Assembly (NCBI GenBank): GCA_963810195.1 | Contig: CAWEMO010000005.1 | Coordinates: forward strand, 310,001-374,000 | DNA: 64,000 nt | Direction: 5' to 3' | DNA from: Chersky-840 sp963810195 | GTDB lineage: Bacteria; Actinomycetota; Acidimicrobiia; Acidimicrobiales; UBA8190 | The notes under the pieces: model-generated | Seen by the model: only the letters and a program-made list of their open reading frames with translations | What the model was told of the DNA's origin: nothing | The model's database searches: none | Position numbers and translations under genes: made by a program | Part shown: piece by piece, positions 25,533 to 34,821 of the stretch | Numbering within the stretch: position 1 is the first letter of the stretch | Layout of the letters: each line of letters starts with the position of its first letter

Positions 25533-27161
25533 TCAGAGGAGCCGGCCACGACGTCGCCACCGGCGCGCGGCGCGTCCCCCGTCCGGTTCGGCGGGGGCGG
25601 TGAGCGCGGCGACCCATCCCGCCATCACGAGGAGCCCCGACCCCACGAGCACGGCGACGTCGCCGACCCGTTCGTAGACGGTACGGCCCGTGCGCAGCTC
25701 CACGTCCCGGACGATGACGGCGCGTACCGCGAGGGCGGTGCGTGTCAGGACACGGCCGTGGTTGTCGATCACGGCGCTGAATCCGGTGGGGGCCGCCTGG
25801 ACCACGTCCCGACCCTCGGCGACGGCTTGGAGCCGGGCTGCGGCGATCTCCTGGGTAGGCACCTGGCTCGTGAGGTAGGAGGAGGTGTTGGTGGGGACGA
25901 TGAGGAGTTGCGCACCGGCGCGGGTGGCGACCCACCCGCGTTGCGCGTAGAAGACCTCGTACGACACGAGCGTCCCGAGTGGGCCCGCCGGAGTGTGCAG
26001 GACGCCGTTTCCGTGCCCCGGGATGGCGTCGAGCGGGACGCTCGACAGACTGGCCAGGTGCTTGAAGAACCCCCGGTACGGGATGTATTCGCCGAAGGGC
26101 ACCCGGTGGACCTTCTCGAAGCGGGCCACCAACCTGCCGGCGGGGGAGAAGGCGATGACCTCGTTGCGGAAGCTCTGGGCCGAGACCGTTTCGGTGACCC
26201 CGACCACCAGCGTGGCGTGCTGTCGTCGGGCGAGCGCCTCGAGCTGTTTCTCGGTCTGGGTCCCGTCGATCGGGGTCTGGAGCGACACCACGTCTTCGGG
26301 CCACAGCACCAGCGCCGGGGCCCTGCCCCCGTCGTGCGAGGCGATCTCCTTCGTGGCCGCGTACTGCGCCGCGGTGACCGTGGCCGGGTCCACCTCGGCC
26401 TTGCGCAGGCCACGGACGCCCCCGCCCTGGACCGACGCGATCCGCAGGGTGTGTGTCCCGGGTCCGCCGTCGGGTGCCACCGCGCCCCACAGGCTGATCC
26501 CGGCCACCGCCACCAGTGCGCCGGTCCCGGCCAGGACCGGGCGCAACACCCCGCTCCCGGCTCGATCGACCCGGCCCGAGCGTGTCCCGGTGAAGCTCCG
26601 CAGCGCGGTCGTCGTCAGCACGGCGAGGCCCGCACCCCCGAGCCAGACGAGGCCCACCAGCAGCAGCGGGCCACCGAGCCTCGCCGCGCCGCCCAGGGGG
26701 CTCGACGCCTGGCCGAGGGCCACGCTCCCGATCGGCAGGCCCCCGAAGGGCCAGCTCGATCGCAGCGCTTCCCCCAGTACCATGGCGCCCGCCAGCACCG
26801 CCGTGCGCCCTCGGCCCCGTCGGGGGACCACCGCGCAGGCCAGAGCCGGCGCCAGCGACTCGAGCGCCATGAGCACGACGCCCCCGTAGGTGTTGAAGGT
26901 CGTGACCCACCACAGGGCGGGCACGAACAGGCCGAGCCCGGCGGCCCACCCCGCCAGCATCCGGGCCCGGAGACGCAGTCCGCCGAGCCGCCACCACAGC
27001 AGCCCCGCAGCGGGGAACGCGAGGACCCAGAAGCCCCACGGGGGCAGCGACAGCGCGAGCCCGACACCGGACAGCACCGACGGGACCACCACGCGGCCCC
27101 TCCGGCTCCGCCAGGCACGACGGTGGCGCGGGCCCCCGTGACCGGGCCCGGGATCGCTCAC
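25533..27161 (-). CDS. lnt: Apolipoprotein N-acyltransferase, active-site Cys replaced by Ser
   Basis: A 542-residue membrane enzyme of the Lnt family, which adds the third acyl chain to lipoproteins. Several helices fill the first 200 residues (SLPPWGFWVLAFPAAGLLWW onward). The nitrilase-like domain follows (about 235-480) with the Glu in LWPED and the Lys in RFEKVHRVPFGEY. The third catalytic position, normally Cys in a C-Y/W-E motif, reads VSYEVFY, with Ser400 (codon at 25962-25964). The protein may therefore be inactive or work differently. The last helix is present (VAVLVGSGLLVMAGWVAAL). The GTG start overlaps the hemG stop by 4 bp. Confidence 0.85.
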   Translation of the reverse strand: MSDPGPGHGGPRHRRAWRSRRGRVVVPSVLSGVGLALSLPPWGFWVLAFPAAGLLWWRLGGLRLRARMLAGWAAGLGLFVPALWWVTTFNTYGGVVLMALESLAPALACAVVPRRGRGRTAVLAGAMVLGEALRSSWPFGGLPIGSVALGQASSPLGGAARLGGPLLLVGLVWLGGAGLAVLTTTALRSFTGTRSGRVDRAGSGVLRPVLAGTGALVAVAGISLWGAVAPDGGPGTHTLRIASVQGGGVRGLRKAEVDPATVTAAQYAATKEIASHDGGRAPALVLWPEDVVSLQTPIDGTQTEKQLEALARRQHATLVVGVTETVSAQSFRNEVIAFSPAGRLVARFEKVHRVPFGEYIPYRGFFKHLASLSSVPLDAIPGHGNGVLHTPAGPLGTLVSYEVFYAQRGWVATRAGAQLLIVPTNTSSYLTSQVPTQEIAAARLQAVAEGRDVVQAAPTGFSAVIDNHGRVLTRTALAVRAVIVRDVELRTGRTVYERVGDVAVLVGSGLLVMAGWVAALTAPAEPDGGRAARRWRRRGRLL

Positions 27162-28677
27162 CGAGTCCGTTGTCCGGCCACGACCGGGCTTCGGAGCACA
27201 GCGCGCGCCGCCTGTCGTCCGCTGGCGATGCAGGCCGGGATGCCCACGCCGTGGTACGCGGCGCCGGCCAGTGCCGCCCCCGGCAACCGCGCCATGGCCT
27301 CCTCGATCGCGGTCACCCGCTCGACGTGGCCCACGGCGTACTGGGGGAATGCCCCCGCCCAGCGCGTCACCACCGCCTGGGTCGGAGCCGAGCGCAGGGC
27401 CATCATGGGGCCGAGGTCGTCGAGGACGCCCTCGATGATCTCGTCGTCGGACAGACGTGCCGGTCGATCGTCACCGGCGCGGCCCATCGAGGCTCGCAAG
27501 AGGACGTCTCCGGGGCGGCGGAGCTCGGGCCACTTCGAGGTGAGCCACGTGCACGCCGTGATCAGGTGCCCGGCACCTGCCGGCACGAGGAAACCGGTCC
27601 CCTCGAGGGGTCGCCCGACTCCGTCCGCGGGGACCTGCAGCGTGACCAACGTGACGTCTGCGTAGTCGATCGCCCCCAACAGGGCGGCGACCGAGCCCTG
27701 CACCGGCTCGAGCAGCTCGGCCGCCCGATTGGCGGGGGTGGCGATCACGACGGCGTCGGCTTCCAGGGTGCTCCCGGGGGTGCGCAGTGCCCAGCGCGTC
27801 GCCGCGTCCGCATGCCGCCGCGTTCGGTCGTCGGTCCCACGGAGCTCCACGCGCTCGACCGGTGTCCGCATGCGTATGTCGACGCCCCTCGTTCCCAGCG
27901 CGTCGGCCAGACGGTCGACGAGCCGGGACAACCCGTCGCGCACGGTGTAGAAGACCGGGGCCTCGCCGTCGCCCGTGGTGGGGGAACCGGGCGCGGAAGC
28001 AGGCGGCGACGGGGTCGTCATCCGCAGGGCGCGCATGATGCTGCCCGAGGAGGCGGCGTCGAGCAGCGCGGGGAACACCGCGGCGGTGCTCATGCGCGTC
28101 GTGTCCCCGGCGTGGATCCCCCCCACGAGCGGATCCACCAGTTGCGTCGTCACCTGTCGTCCCAGGCGCCTTCGGGTGATCTCGGCCACGGGCCGGTCGT
28201 GTCCCCGGCCGGCCGCGGCGCGCCGCGGGGGCCACGCCAGGAGGTCGATGGCAGCGCGCGCCGCACCGAAAGGCGAGACGATCCCCGACCGGGCCAGGGG
28301 CCCCAGCCGGGTCGGCACACCGAGCACCAGGCCGGCCGGGAGCCGGCGCAGTCGCCCGCGCGCCCACACGTAGGCGGTGCGGCTGCCGGGTGCCACGAGC
28401 TCGTCGCCGAGGCCGAGCTCCCGGCACAGCTCCACGGCCTCGGGCCGGCGGGCGAGAAAGGCGTCGGGCCCGAGGTCGACGGCACGCCCACCGATCGCAC
28501 CGGTGCGCAGCTTCCCCCCAGGCGCTCGTCGGACTCCAGGACGACCACCCGCACACCGGGTTCGGCGGAGCTCAGTGCCCATGCCGCGCTCAGGCCCGCG
28601 ATGCCCCCGCCGACGACGGCGACGGTAGAGCCGGCCCATGCGCCCGCTCCGGTGCCGTGGGCCGTGGCGGCGGTCAT
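27158..28677 (-). CDS. hemG: Coproporphyrinogen/protoporphyrinogen oxidase, interrupted by one frameshift
   Basis: An FAD enzyme that oxidises coproporphyrinogen (in actinobacteria) or protoporphyrinogen to the porphyrin. The first 50 residues are in one frame from an ATG at 28677 (STVAVVGGGIAGLSAAWALS, then VVLESDERLGG). The rest is in another frame (KLRTGAIGGRAVDLGPDAFL, with VADAIVIATPAN-like substrate-domain segments, to GIPACIASGRQAARAVL). The frames meet at a run of six C (28514-28519); one extra base would restore LGGKLRTG. The remainder has no decay, so a sequencing slip or very recent mutation is likely. It starts 2 bp after hemH. Confidence 0.8.
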
Positions 28678-28679
28678 GG

Positions 28680-29678
28680 TCAGGCGCGCGCCGGCTCGAC
28701 CGCGTCGAGCACCACGCCGGCGAGGACGTCGCAGAAGACGGGGTCGTCGTTGAGCGACGCCGTGCGCGCGAATGCGATGCCCGCGTCGCGCGCCGCAGCG
28801 CGTGCTTCGATGTCGACGTCGTAGAGGACCTCGAGGTGGTCGGAGACGAAGCCCACCGGGCACACCACCACGGCGGATGCCCCGGAACGGGGCAGCCCGG
28901 CGATCACGGCCCGCACGTCGGGCTCGAGCCACGCGTCGGCGGTGCGTCCCGCGCTCTGCCACGCCACCGACCACCGGGCGATGTGGGCTTGCGCCGAGAT
29001 CGCCGTCGCCGACTCGTGCACCTGGGTGGGATACGGGTCGCCGGCGTCGACGAGCCGTGCCGGGATGCTGTGCGCGGTGAAGACGACGGCGGCGTTGCGC
29101 CGGGCGTCGGCAGGGAGCGACGTGACCGCGTCGCGCACACGCGACGCGAGCAACGGGACGAGACCCGGGGCGAGGTACCAGTGGCCGATCATCTCGAGGT
29201 CGAGGGGGCCGCCGTCGCCGGGGGACAGCGCCTCGGCCGCGGTGCGGGCCCGGCGTTCGTAGTCCCCCACGCTGGCCACCGAGAAGTGGGGGGCGAGCAC
29301 GAGCCCGACGAGGCGGCCGACGCCGACGCGTCCCAGCGCGTCCACGGCGTCCGCGATCCGGGGGGACGCGAACTTGGTGCCTGCCGCCACGCGGAACCGG
29401 CCCGGCGCCCGCCGGGCCAGGGCGCGCCGGATCCCTTCGACCTGCGCGTCGGTGCGCTCGTTGAGCGGGGAGGTCCCCCCGATGGCCAGGTAGCGGCGCT
29501 CGAGATCGGCGAGCAGGTCGGGCGGGGGCGGGCTCCCGCGCCGGATCTCGGTGTAGAACGCGGGGAGCTCGTCGAGCGAGCGAGGCGTGCCGTGCGCCAT
29601 GACGAGGACGCCGACGGGCTTCGCCTCGATGTCGTAGCGCCGCGCGCTCACCCCGCTCGCGTCGCCCACCGCGCTCAC
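28680..29678 (-). CDS. hemH: Ferrochelatase (probably coproporphyrin ferrochelatase)
   Basis: A 332-residue enzyme that inserts ferrous iron into the porphyrin. The N-terminus VGVLVMAHGTPRSLDELPAF, the catalytic His in FTAHSIPARL, and VVVCPVGFVSDHLEVLYDVD with the conserved Glu are all present. In actinobacteria the substrate is normally coproporphyrin III, the final decarboxylation being done by ChdC/HemQ, which is not in this window. No iron-sulfur cluster cysteines are seen at the C-terminus. Its GTG start overlaps the hemE stop by 4 bp and hemG follows at once, so hemE-hemH-hemG-lnt form an operon. Confidence 0.95.
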   Translation of the reverse strand: MSAVGDASGVSARRYDIEAKPVGVLVMAHGTPRSLDELPAFYTEIRRGSPPPPDLLADLERRYLAIGGTSPLNERTDAQVEGIRRALARRAPGRFRVAAGTKFASPRIADAVDALGRVGVGRLVGLVLAPHFSVASVGDYERRARTAAEALSPGDGGPLDLEMIGHWYLAPGLVPLLASRVRDAVTSLPADARRNAAVVFTAHSIPARLVDAGDPYPTQVHESATAISAQAHIARWSVAWQSAGRTADAWLEPDVRAVIAGLPRSGASAVVVCPVGFVSDHLEVLYDVDIEARAAARDAGIAFARTASLNDDPVFCDVLAGVVLDAVEPARA

Positions 29679-30754
29679 CGGAGCGTCGGAGCGGCCGCGG
29701 GCGACGTCTCGTGCACGAGTTCGACGATGCGCCCCAACACGCCGGGATCGGTCTCGGGCAGCACACCGTGGCCGAGGTTGAAGACGTGTCCGGTCCCGCC
29801 GCCGCGCTCGAGCACGTCACGCGTCTGGGCCTCGACGACGTCCCAGGGCGCCAGGCACACCGCGGGGTCGAGGTTCCCCTGCAGGGCGTGCCCCGGGCCC
29901 ACGCGTCGCCGGGCCTCGTCGAGCGGCACGCGCCAGTCCACGCCGACGACCTCGGCCCCCGCCCCCGCCATCGAGGCGAGCAGCTCGCCGGTGCCGACCC
30001 CGAAGTGGATGCGCGGCACTCCGAGGTCCGCCAGACCGGCGAAGACCTTGCGCGTGGCGGGGAGGACGAACCGTCGGTAGTCGGCGGGGGAGAGCGCCCC
30101 GGCCCAGCTGTCGAAGAGCTGCACCGCGGACGCCCCCGCCTGCACCTGGGCGCGCAGCGATGCCAGCGCCATCTCCGCCAACGCGTCGAGGAGCTGGCCC
30201 CACAGGGAGGGGTCCCCGTACATGAGGGCCTTGGTGCGGGCATAGAGGCGCGACGGCCCCCCCTCGACGAGGTAGCTCGCCACCGTGAACGGGGCGCCCG
30301 CGAATCCGATCAGAGGGATCCCGCGGGGATCGAGCTCCCGGGCGACCAGGCGGACGGACTCGAGCACATAGCCGGTGTCGGCCTCGGGCTCGAGCGGGCG
30401 GAGTCGCGCCAGGTCCTCGCGCCGGCGGAACGGCCGGTCCACCACCGGCCCCCGGCCCTGTTCGACCTCGACGCCGAAGCCGACCGCGGCCACCGGCACC
30501 ACGATGTCGCTGAAGAGGATGGCGGCGTCGACGCCGTAGCGGCGCACCGGTTGCAGGGTCAGCTCGGCCGCGAGCTCGGGACGGCGGATGGCGTCGAGGA
30601 TGCTCCCCTCGCCGCGGGCCGCCCGGTACTCGGGCAGGGAGCGTCCCGCCTGGCGCATGAACCAGACCGGCACCCTGTCCACCGGCTGGCACCGGCAGGC
30701 TCGCACGAACGGCGAGTCGGCGACTGGCACGCGAGCGACGCTACTTGACGCCAC
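29675..30754 (-). CDS. hemE: Uroporphyrinogen decarboxylase
   Basis: A 359-residue enzyme that removes four acetate carboxyls from uroporphyrinogen III to give coproporphyrinogen III. The signature VWFMRQAGRSLPEYRAAR, the catalytic Asp in ILFSDIVVP, GFAGAPFTVASYLVEGG and GHGVLPETDP are all clear. I chose the GTG at 30754 because GGAGG lies ten bases upstream and the family usually begins shortly before DSPFVRAC; a longer frame exists. It is the first gene of the heme operon, divergent from the HelD-like gene. Confidence 0.95.
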   Translation of the reverse strand: MASSSVARVPVADSPFVRACRCQPVDRVPVWFMRQAGRSLPEYRAARGEGSILDAIRRPELAAELTLQPVRRYGVDAAILFSDIVVPVAAVGFGVEVEQGRGPVVDRPFRRREDLARLRPLEPEADTGYVLESVRLVARELDPRGIPLIGFAGAPFTVASYLVEGGPSRLYARTKALMYGDPSLWGQLLDALAEMALASLRAQVQAGASAVQLFDSWAGALSPADYRRFVLPATRKVFAGLADLGVPRIHFGVGTGELLASMAGAGAEVVGVDWRVPLDEARRRVGPGHALQGNLDPAVCLAPWDVVEAQTRDVLERGGGTGHVFNLGHGVLPETDPGVLGRIVELVHETSPAAAPTLR

Positions 30755-30827
30755 GGGCCGCGTTCCTCCAGCTCGGCGGCCGATGTCGGCCTGCTGTCGG
30801 CACACGAAGAACCCTGCCCGCGGCCGG

Positions 30828-30855
30828 CCGACAACGCGCGTCCGGACGATATGAT
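30828..30855 (+). promoter_or_regulatory. Possible housekeeping promoter of the HelD-like gene
   Basis: CCGACA (30828-30833) and TATGAT (30850-30855) with a 16-bp spacer resemble a sigma-70 type promoter, 41 bp before the GTG start at 30896. Confidence 0.4.
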
Positions 30856-30895
30856 CGATGGTTCACTGCGCCACCGGGGTGAAGAGGGAGCGGCT

Positions 30896-33259
30896 GTGGC
30901 AACGCATCCTGAGCTCGAGGCGGAACAGGCCCATGTGGACCGGGCCTATGAGCGTCTCGACCAGCTGCGGTCCGACACCGAGGAGCTCATTCGTTCCGTC
31001 ATCGACCAGGGTCGTGGGGGGACGCACCAATTCCGCGAGGAGCGTGACGTCATCGTCCGCACCAGCCTCGCCCGCCTCGACCAGCTCGACATCGGTGAGC
31101 AGGCGCTGTGCTTCGGCCGCATCGACCGGCGCGAGGACGGCGACGGGTCGCGTGGCGCCCAGGGGACCGAGAGCTTCCACATCGGCCGGCTGGGGATCTC
31201 GGGCGAGGACCTCGAACCCCTAGTGGTCGACTGGCGGGCCCCGGTGGCCGAGCCCTTCTACCGGGCGACGGGCCGGGACCCGATGGGACTGGTCCTGCGC
31301 CGCCATCTCGCCGCCCAGGGTCGCCGGATCGTGGGATTCGAGGACGAGCGGTTCGGGTCCTCGAGCCGGGCGAACGGCTCGGACCGAACCGCCGGCCGCG
31401 CCGAGGGCGTCGACCACACCGAGGTGGACGGCGAGCTCGAGCTCGGGGGCCCCGGCGCCCTCCTGGCCGCGCTCGAAGGGGCCCGGACCGGGGTCATGCG
31501 GGACATCGTGGCCACCATCCAGCGGGAGCAGGACGAGATCATCCGCTCTCCGCTCCCGGGCGTCATGGTCGTCCAGGGCGGCCCGGGCACCGGAAAGACG
31601 GCCGTGGCCCTGCACCGGGCGGCATACCTTCTCTATACGCACCGGTTCCCCCTGGAGCGCCAGGGCGTCCTGGTGATCGGCCCCAACCCCCTGTTCCTGC
31701 GCTACATCGAGCACGTCCTGCCGTCGCTGGGCGAGAGCGGGGTGACCCTTTCGACGATCGAGGGGCTCGTCCACGGCGTCCAGGTCAGGGCCGAGGACGG
31801 GTCGCGTGTGGCCCGCCTGAAGGGCGAGGCCCGCATGGCCCAGCTGGTGGTGCGTGCGGTGCGCAGCCGCCAGCGCCCCCTGCGGCGCGACGCCGAGGTG
31901 CCCTTCGGCGCCACCGTGCTCCGCCTCACGGCCGAGGCCTCCGCCGGCATCGTCTCCGCCACCAGGCGCCGCCCCGGCTCCCACAACGCCCGCCGGCGGT
32001 TCCTGGAGCAGCTCGTGGTGCGCAGGCTGGCCGACGAGTACCTGCGGACATTGGCCGTCCACGGCATCGCCCCCGGATCCGCCCAGGCCCCCGACCTGGC
32101 CGGCTTCGACCCCGCTCCCGGGCCCGTGCCCGGGTACCAGGGAAACGGACACCCCAACGGACATGGCCCGGAACCCCCCACCGCGGCCGGTCCGGTGCCC
32201 TCCGCCGGGGCCGGCGACAGGGGCCAGGCGGGCGAGGTCGGCGACGAGGAGAGCGCCTTCGACCTGGCCGAGTTCTCCCGCCAGGTCCGGCGCCTGCCGG
32301 AGCTGGCCGAGGCGCTCGACCGCATGTGGCCCCGGCTCAGCGCCGAGGAGCTGCTGCACGATCTGTTCGGGTCCCCACCGCTCCTGTCGCTGGCGGCCAA
32401 GGGCGTGCTCAACGCTGCCGAGCAGCACCTGCTCGTCCGCCCCCGGAGTGCGTCGCTCGCCGAGATCCCCTGGACGGTCGCCGACCTCGCCCTGATCGAC
32501 GAGGCCCGCGTGCTCCTCGGTCCGCGCCGGACCCGCCCGGGCGGCGTCGAGCAGGACGACGGCCCCCGCACCTACGGGCACATCGTCGTCGACGAGGCCC
32601 AGGACCTCTCCCCCATGCAGCTGCGCTCGGTGTCGCGCCGCTCGCTGTCGGGGTCGATCACCATGGTCGGGGACATCGGCCAGGCCACCGGGCCCTGGGC
32701 CCCCGCCGACTGGGACGAGGTCACGGCGCACCTCCCGGGCCAGCGCCCGCCCCGCCTGGTCGAGCTCACCGTGAGCTACCGCACGCCGGCCGAGGTGGTC
32801 GAGGTGGCCGCCCGGCTGCTGGCCGAGACCGCGCCGGGGCTGGCCCCGCCGGTGCCGGTGCGGCGGACCGGGGTGGCCCCGCACTTCGAGCGGGTCAGCG
32901 CGGGCGATCTGGCCGGGCGCGTCGCCGCGCTGTCGAGGGAGGCCTGTCGCGACGTCTCGCCGGGCACCGCCGCGGTCCTGGCGCCGGCGTCGCTGGTGGC
33001 GGACCTGGCCGTCGCCCTCGATGCTGCCGGGGTGGAAGCCACCGACCCCCGCCGTGACGGTCTCGGGGCACCGCTGAGCCTTCTGCCCGTCGATCTGGCC
33101 AACGGCCTCGAGTTCGACGCCGTCGTGGTCGTGGAGCCGGCCGCCATCGCCGAGGAGTCGCCGCAGGGGCTGCGCGCCCTGTACGTCGCGCTCACCCGTC
33201 CGACCCGACGGCTGGCCGTGCTCCACACGAGGCCCCTCCCGGCCGCGTTGGAGGGCTGA
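30896..33259 (+). CDS. helD: HelD/HelR-like RNA polymerase-associated ATPase
   Basis: A 787-residue superfamily 1 ATPase. The N-terminal coiled arm (HPELEAEQAHVDRAYERLDQ) precedes the motor. Walker A is GGPGTGKTA (about 228-236) and Walker B is VVDEAQDLSPMQ (about 565), followed by SYRTPAEVVEVA and the terminal YVALTRPTRRLAVLHT. In this family the protein dislodges stalled RNA polymerase from DNA, and actinobacterial HelR members also protect against rifamycins. A Gly/Pro-rich insert lies near residues 400-445 (PGPVPGYQGNGHPNGHGPEP). GTG 30896 is chosen for its GAGGGAG ribosome site. UvrD-type helicase is the alternative reading, but the N-terminal arm argues for HelD. Confidence 0.88.
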   Translation: MATHPELEAEQAHVDRAYERLDQLRSDTEELIRSVIDQGRGGTHQFREERDVIVRTSLARLDQLDIGEQALCFGRIDRREDGDGSRGAQGTESFHIGRLGISGEDLEPLVVDWRAPVAEPFYRATGRDPMGLVLRRHLAAQGRRIVGFEDERFGSSSRANGSDRTAGRAEGVDHTEVDGELELGGPGALLAALEGARTGVMRDIVATIQREQDEIIRSPLPGVMVVQGGPGTGKTAVALHRAAYLLYTHRFPLERQGVLVIGPNPLFLRYIEHVLPSLGESGVTLSTIEGLVHGVQVRAEDGSRVARLKGEARMAQLVVRAVRSRQRPLRRDAEVPFGATVLRLTAEASAGIVSATRRRPGSHNARRRFLEQLVVRRLADEYLRTLAVHGIAPGSAQAPDLAGFDPAPGPVPGYQGNGHPNGHGPEPPTAAGPVPSAGAGDRGQAGEVGDEESAFDLAEFSRQVRRLPELAEALDRMWPRLSAEELLHDLFGSPPLLSLAAKGVLNAAEQHLLVRPRSASLAEIPWTVADLALIDEARVLLGPRRTRPGGVEQDDGPRTYGHIVVDEAQDLSPMQLRSVSRRSLSGSITMVGDIGQATGPWAPADWDEVTAHLPGQRPPRLVELTVSYRTPAEVVEVAARLLAETAPGLAPPVPVRRTGVAPHFERVSAGDLAGRVAALSREACRDVSPGTAAVLAPASLVADLAVALDAAGVEATDPRRDGLGAPLSLLPVDLANGLEFDAVVVVEPAAIAEESPQGLRALYVALTRPTRRLAVLHTRPLPAALEG

Positions 33260-33346
33260 GCGCGACACGCGGGCGCGGCACACGGAGTCGTGGCGTCGGT
33301 CGACGGTGTTGGCGCGGAAGGGTCGCCGTCCGCTAGGAAAGACGCC

Positions 33347-33961
33347 GTGACGCAGGCCCTGTCGGTGGAGCACCCGGCGCGCGCCCCACGCCACGTCCCT
33401 GAACGGCCGCCGCTGCTCGCCGTCGGGGTCATGATCTGGCTGGGCTCGGAGCTCATGTTCTTCAGCGGCCTGTTCGCCGCGTACTTCACCATCCGCGCCC
33501 ACGCCGCGACGTGGCCCCCCTTGGACGGGGCACACCTCGACTACATTCAGGCCGGCATCTTCAGCGTCGTGCTGCTCGTGTCGAGCCCGACGTTCCAGAT
33601 GGGGGTGTGGGCACAAGAACGCGGCGAGCGGCGCAAGGCGGTGACGTGGATCATCGTCAGCTTCGTGCTGGGGCTCGCCTTCCTCAGCAACACGCTCTAC
33701 GAGTGGCACGACTTCGCCGGCTCGCACCACGGACCGTCGCTCAACGCGTACTGGTCGTTGTTCTTCATCATGACGGGCATCCACGGCCTGCACGTGGCGT
33801 TGGGGTTGGTGGCCATGATCTTCCTCCTGGGCCGCATGGGCGGGAAGGGCGGGGACCCTGGCGAGACCAATGTGTTCCAGGCTGTCGGCTACTACTGGCA
33901 CTTCGTCGACTTCATGTGGATCGGGATCTTCAGTTGCTTGTTCCTGCTGAAGACCGGTTGA
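33347..33961 (+). CDS. ctaE: Cytochrome c oxidase subunit III
   Basis: A 204-residue membrane protein of typical actinobacterial length. Five helices can be seen (AVGVMIWLGSELMFFSGLFA; YIQAGIFSVVLLVSS; WIIVSFVLGLAFLSNTLYEW; FFIMTGIHGLHVALGLVAMI; YYWHFVDFMWIGIFSCLFLL), including the conserved acidic E in SELMFF and the H-x-x-H-V motif. It is part of the aa3 oxidase. Its position directly before qcrCAB is the usual actinobacterial order and reflects the complex III-IV supercomplex. The GTG start follows AGGAAAG; a longer frame from 33290 exists. Confidence 0.95.
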   Translation: MTQALSVEHPARAPRHVPERPPLLAVGVMIWLGSELMFFSGLFAAYFTIRAHAATWPPLDGAHLDYIQAGIFSVVLLVSSPTFQMGVWAQERGERRKAVTWIIVSFVLGLAFLSNTLYEWHDFAGSHHGPSLNAYWSLFFIMTGIHGLHVALGLVAMIFLLGRMGGKGGDPGETNVFQAVGYYWHFVDFMWIGIFSCLFLLKTG

Positions 33962-33981
33962 GCCCCCAGGACGGCGAGGAC

Positions 33982-34821
33982 ATGCGAGCGAAGCCCCGTA
34001 CGCGTTACCTGCTGCCGGGACTCCTGGTGGCCGGGGTCGCGGTCGTCGGGCTGCTCACGTCGGGCGCGTCCGCCTCCCAGGCCGCCACGCCGCCCGCCAA
34101 GGTGGCGTCGAAGTCGGCCGAGAGCGCCACGAGCAGCCCCATCACCTACAAGCTCCCACCGAGCTCCTACATCGCGCCGGGCCAGACCCTCTTCGAGCTG
34201 AACTGCTCGAGCTGCCACGGCGCCGACGCGTCGGGCACCGACCGCGCCCCGAACCTGCAGGGCCTCGGGCCCGCCACCGTCGACTTCTGGGTGTCGACCG
34301 GGCGTATGCCCCTGGCGGTGGACACCGCCCAGCCGGTGCAGAAGCCGCCCCGCTTCAGCCGTAAGGCGACGCTGCAGATCGTGGCGTTCGTGAGCTCGCT
34401 GGCGCCCACCGCTCCCGACTACCCGTCGGGCATCCCCAACGTGGATCTTTCGAAAGGGAACCTCGTCGAGGGCAACTCGCTGTTCGTCCTCAACTGCGCC
34501 GGCTGCCACACCATCACCGGCGCCGGTGACGCGCTCTCCAACGGGTTCCAGGCCCCTTCGCTGCACAAGATCTACCCGCGCCAGATCGCCGAGGCCATCC
34601 GGACGGGCCCGACCCAGATGCCGCACTTCGGGCCGGGCAACCTCTCGGACCAGCAGGTGACCGACATCGTCAAGTACGTCACGAGCTCCATCCAGAAGCC
34701 CGCCAACCGCGGCGGTCTCGGCCTGGGGGGCATCGGGCCCGTCGCCGAGGGCTTCATCGGCCTCCTCTTCGGCGTGGGCGGGATCATGCTGGTGGCGTTC
34801 TGGCTCGGGGATCGCAAGTGA
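33982..34821 (+). CDS. qcrC: Diheme cytochrome c of the bcc complex
   Basis: A 279-residue exported, membrane-anchored protein. An N-terminal membrane segment (LLPGLLVAGVAVVGLLTSG) is followed by two class I cytochrome c domains with heme sites CSSCH and CAGCH and candidate axial methionines (RMPLA and QMPHF). A C-terminal helix (GFIGLLFGVGGIMLVAFWLG) anchors it. It carries electrons from the Rieske protein straight to the CuA site of the oxidase, replacing soluble cytochrome c, and starts 20 bp after ctaE. Confidence 0.95.
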   Translation: MRAKPRTRYLLPGLLVAGVAVVGLLTSGASASQAATPPAKVASKSAESATSSPITYKLPPSSYIAPGQTLFELNCSSCHGADASGTDRAPNLQGLGPATVDFWVSTGRMPLAVDTAQPVQKPPRFSRKATLQIVAFVSSLAPTAPDYPSGIPNVDLSKGNLVEGNSLFVLNCAGCHTITGAGDALSNGFQAPSLHKIYPRQIAEAIRTGPTQMPHFGPGNLSDQQVTDIVKYVTSSIQKPANRGGLGLGGIGPVAEGFIGLLFGVGGIMLVAFWLGDRK

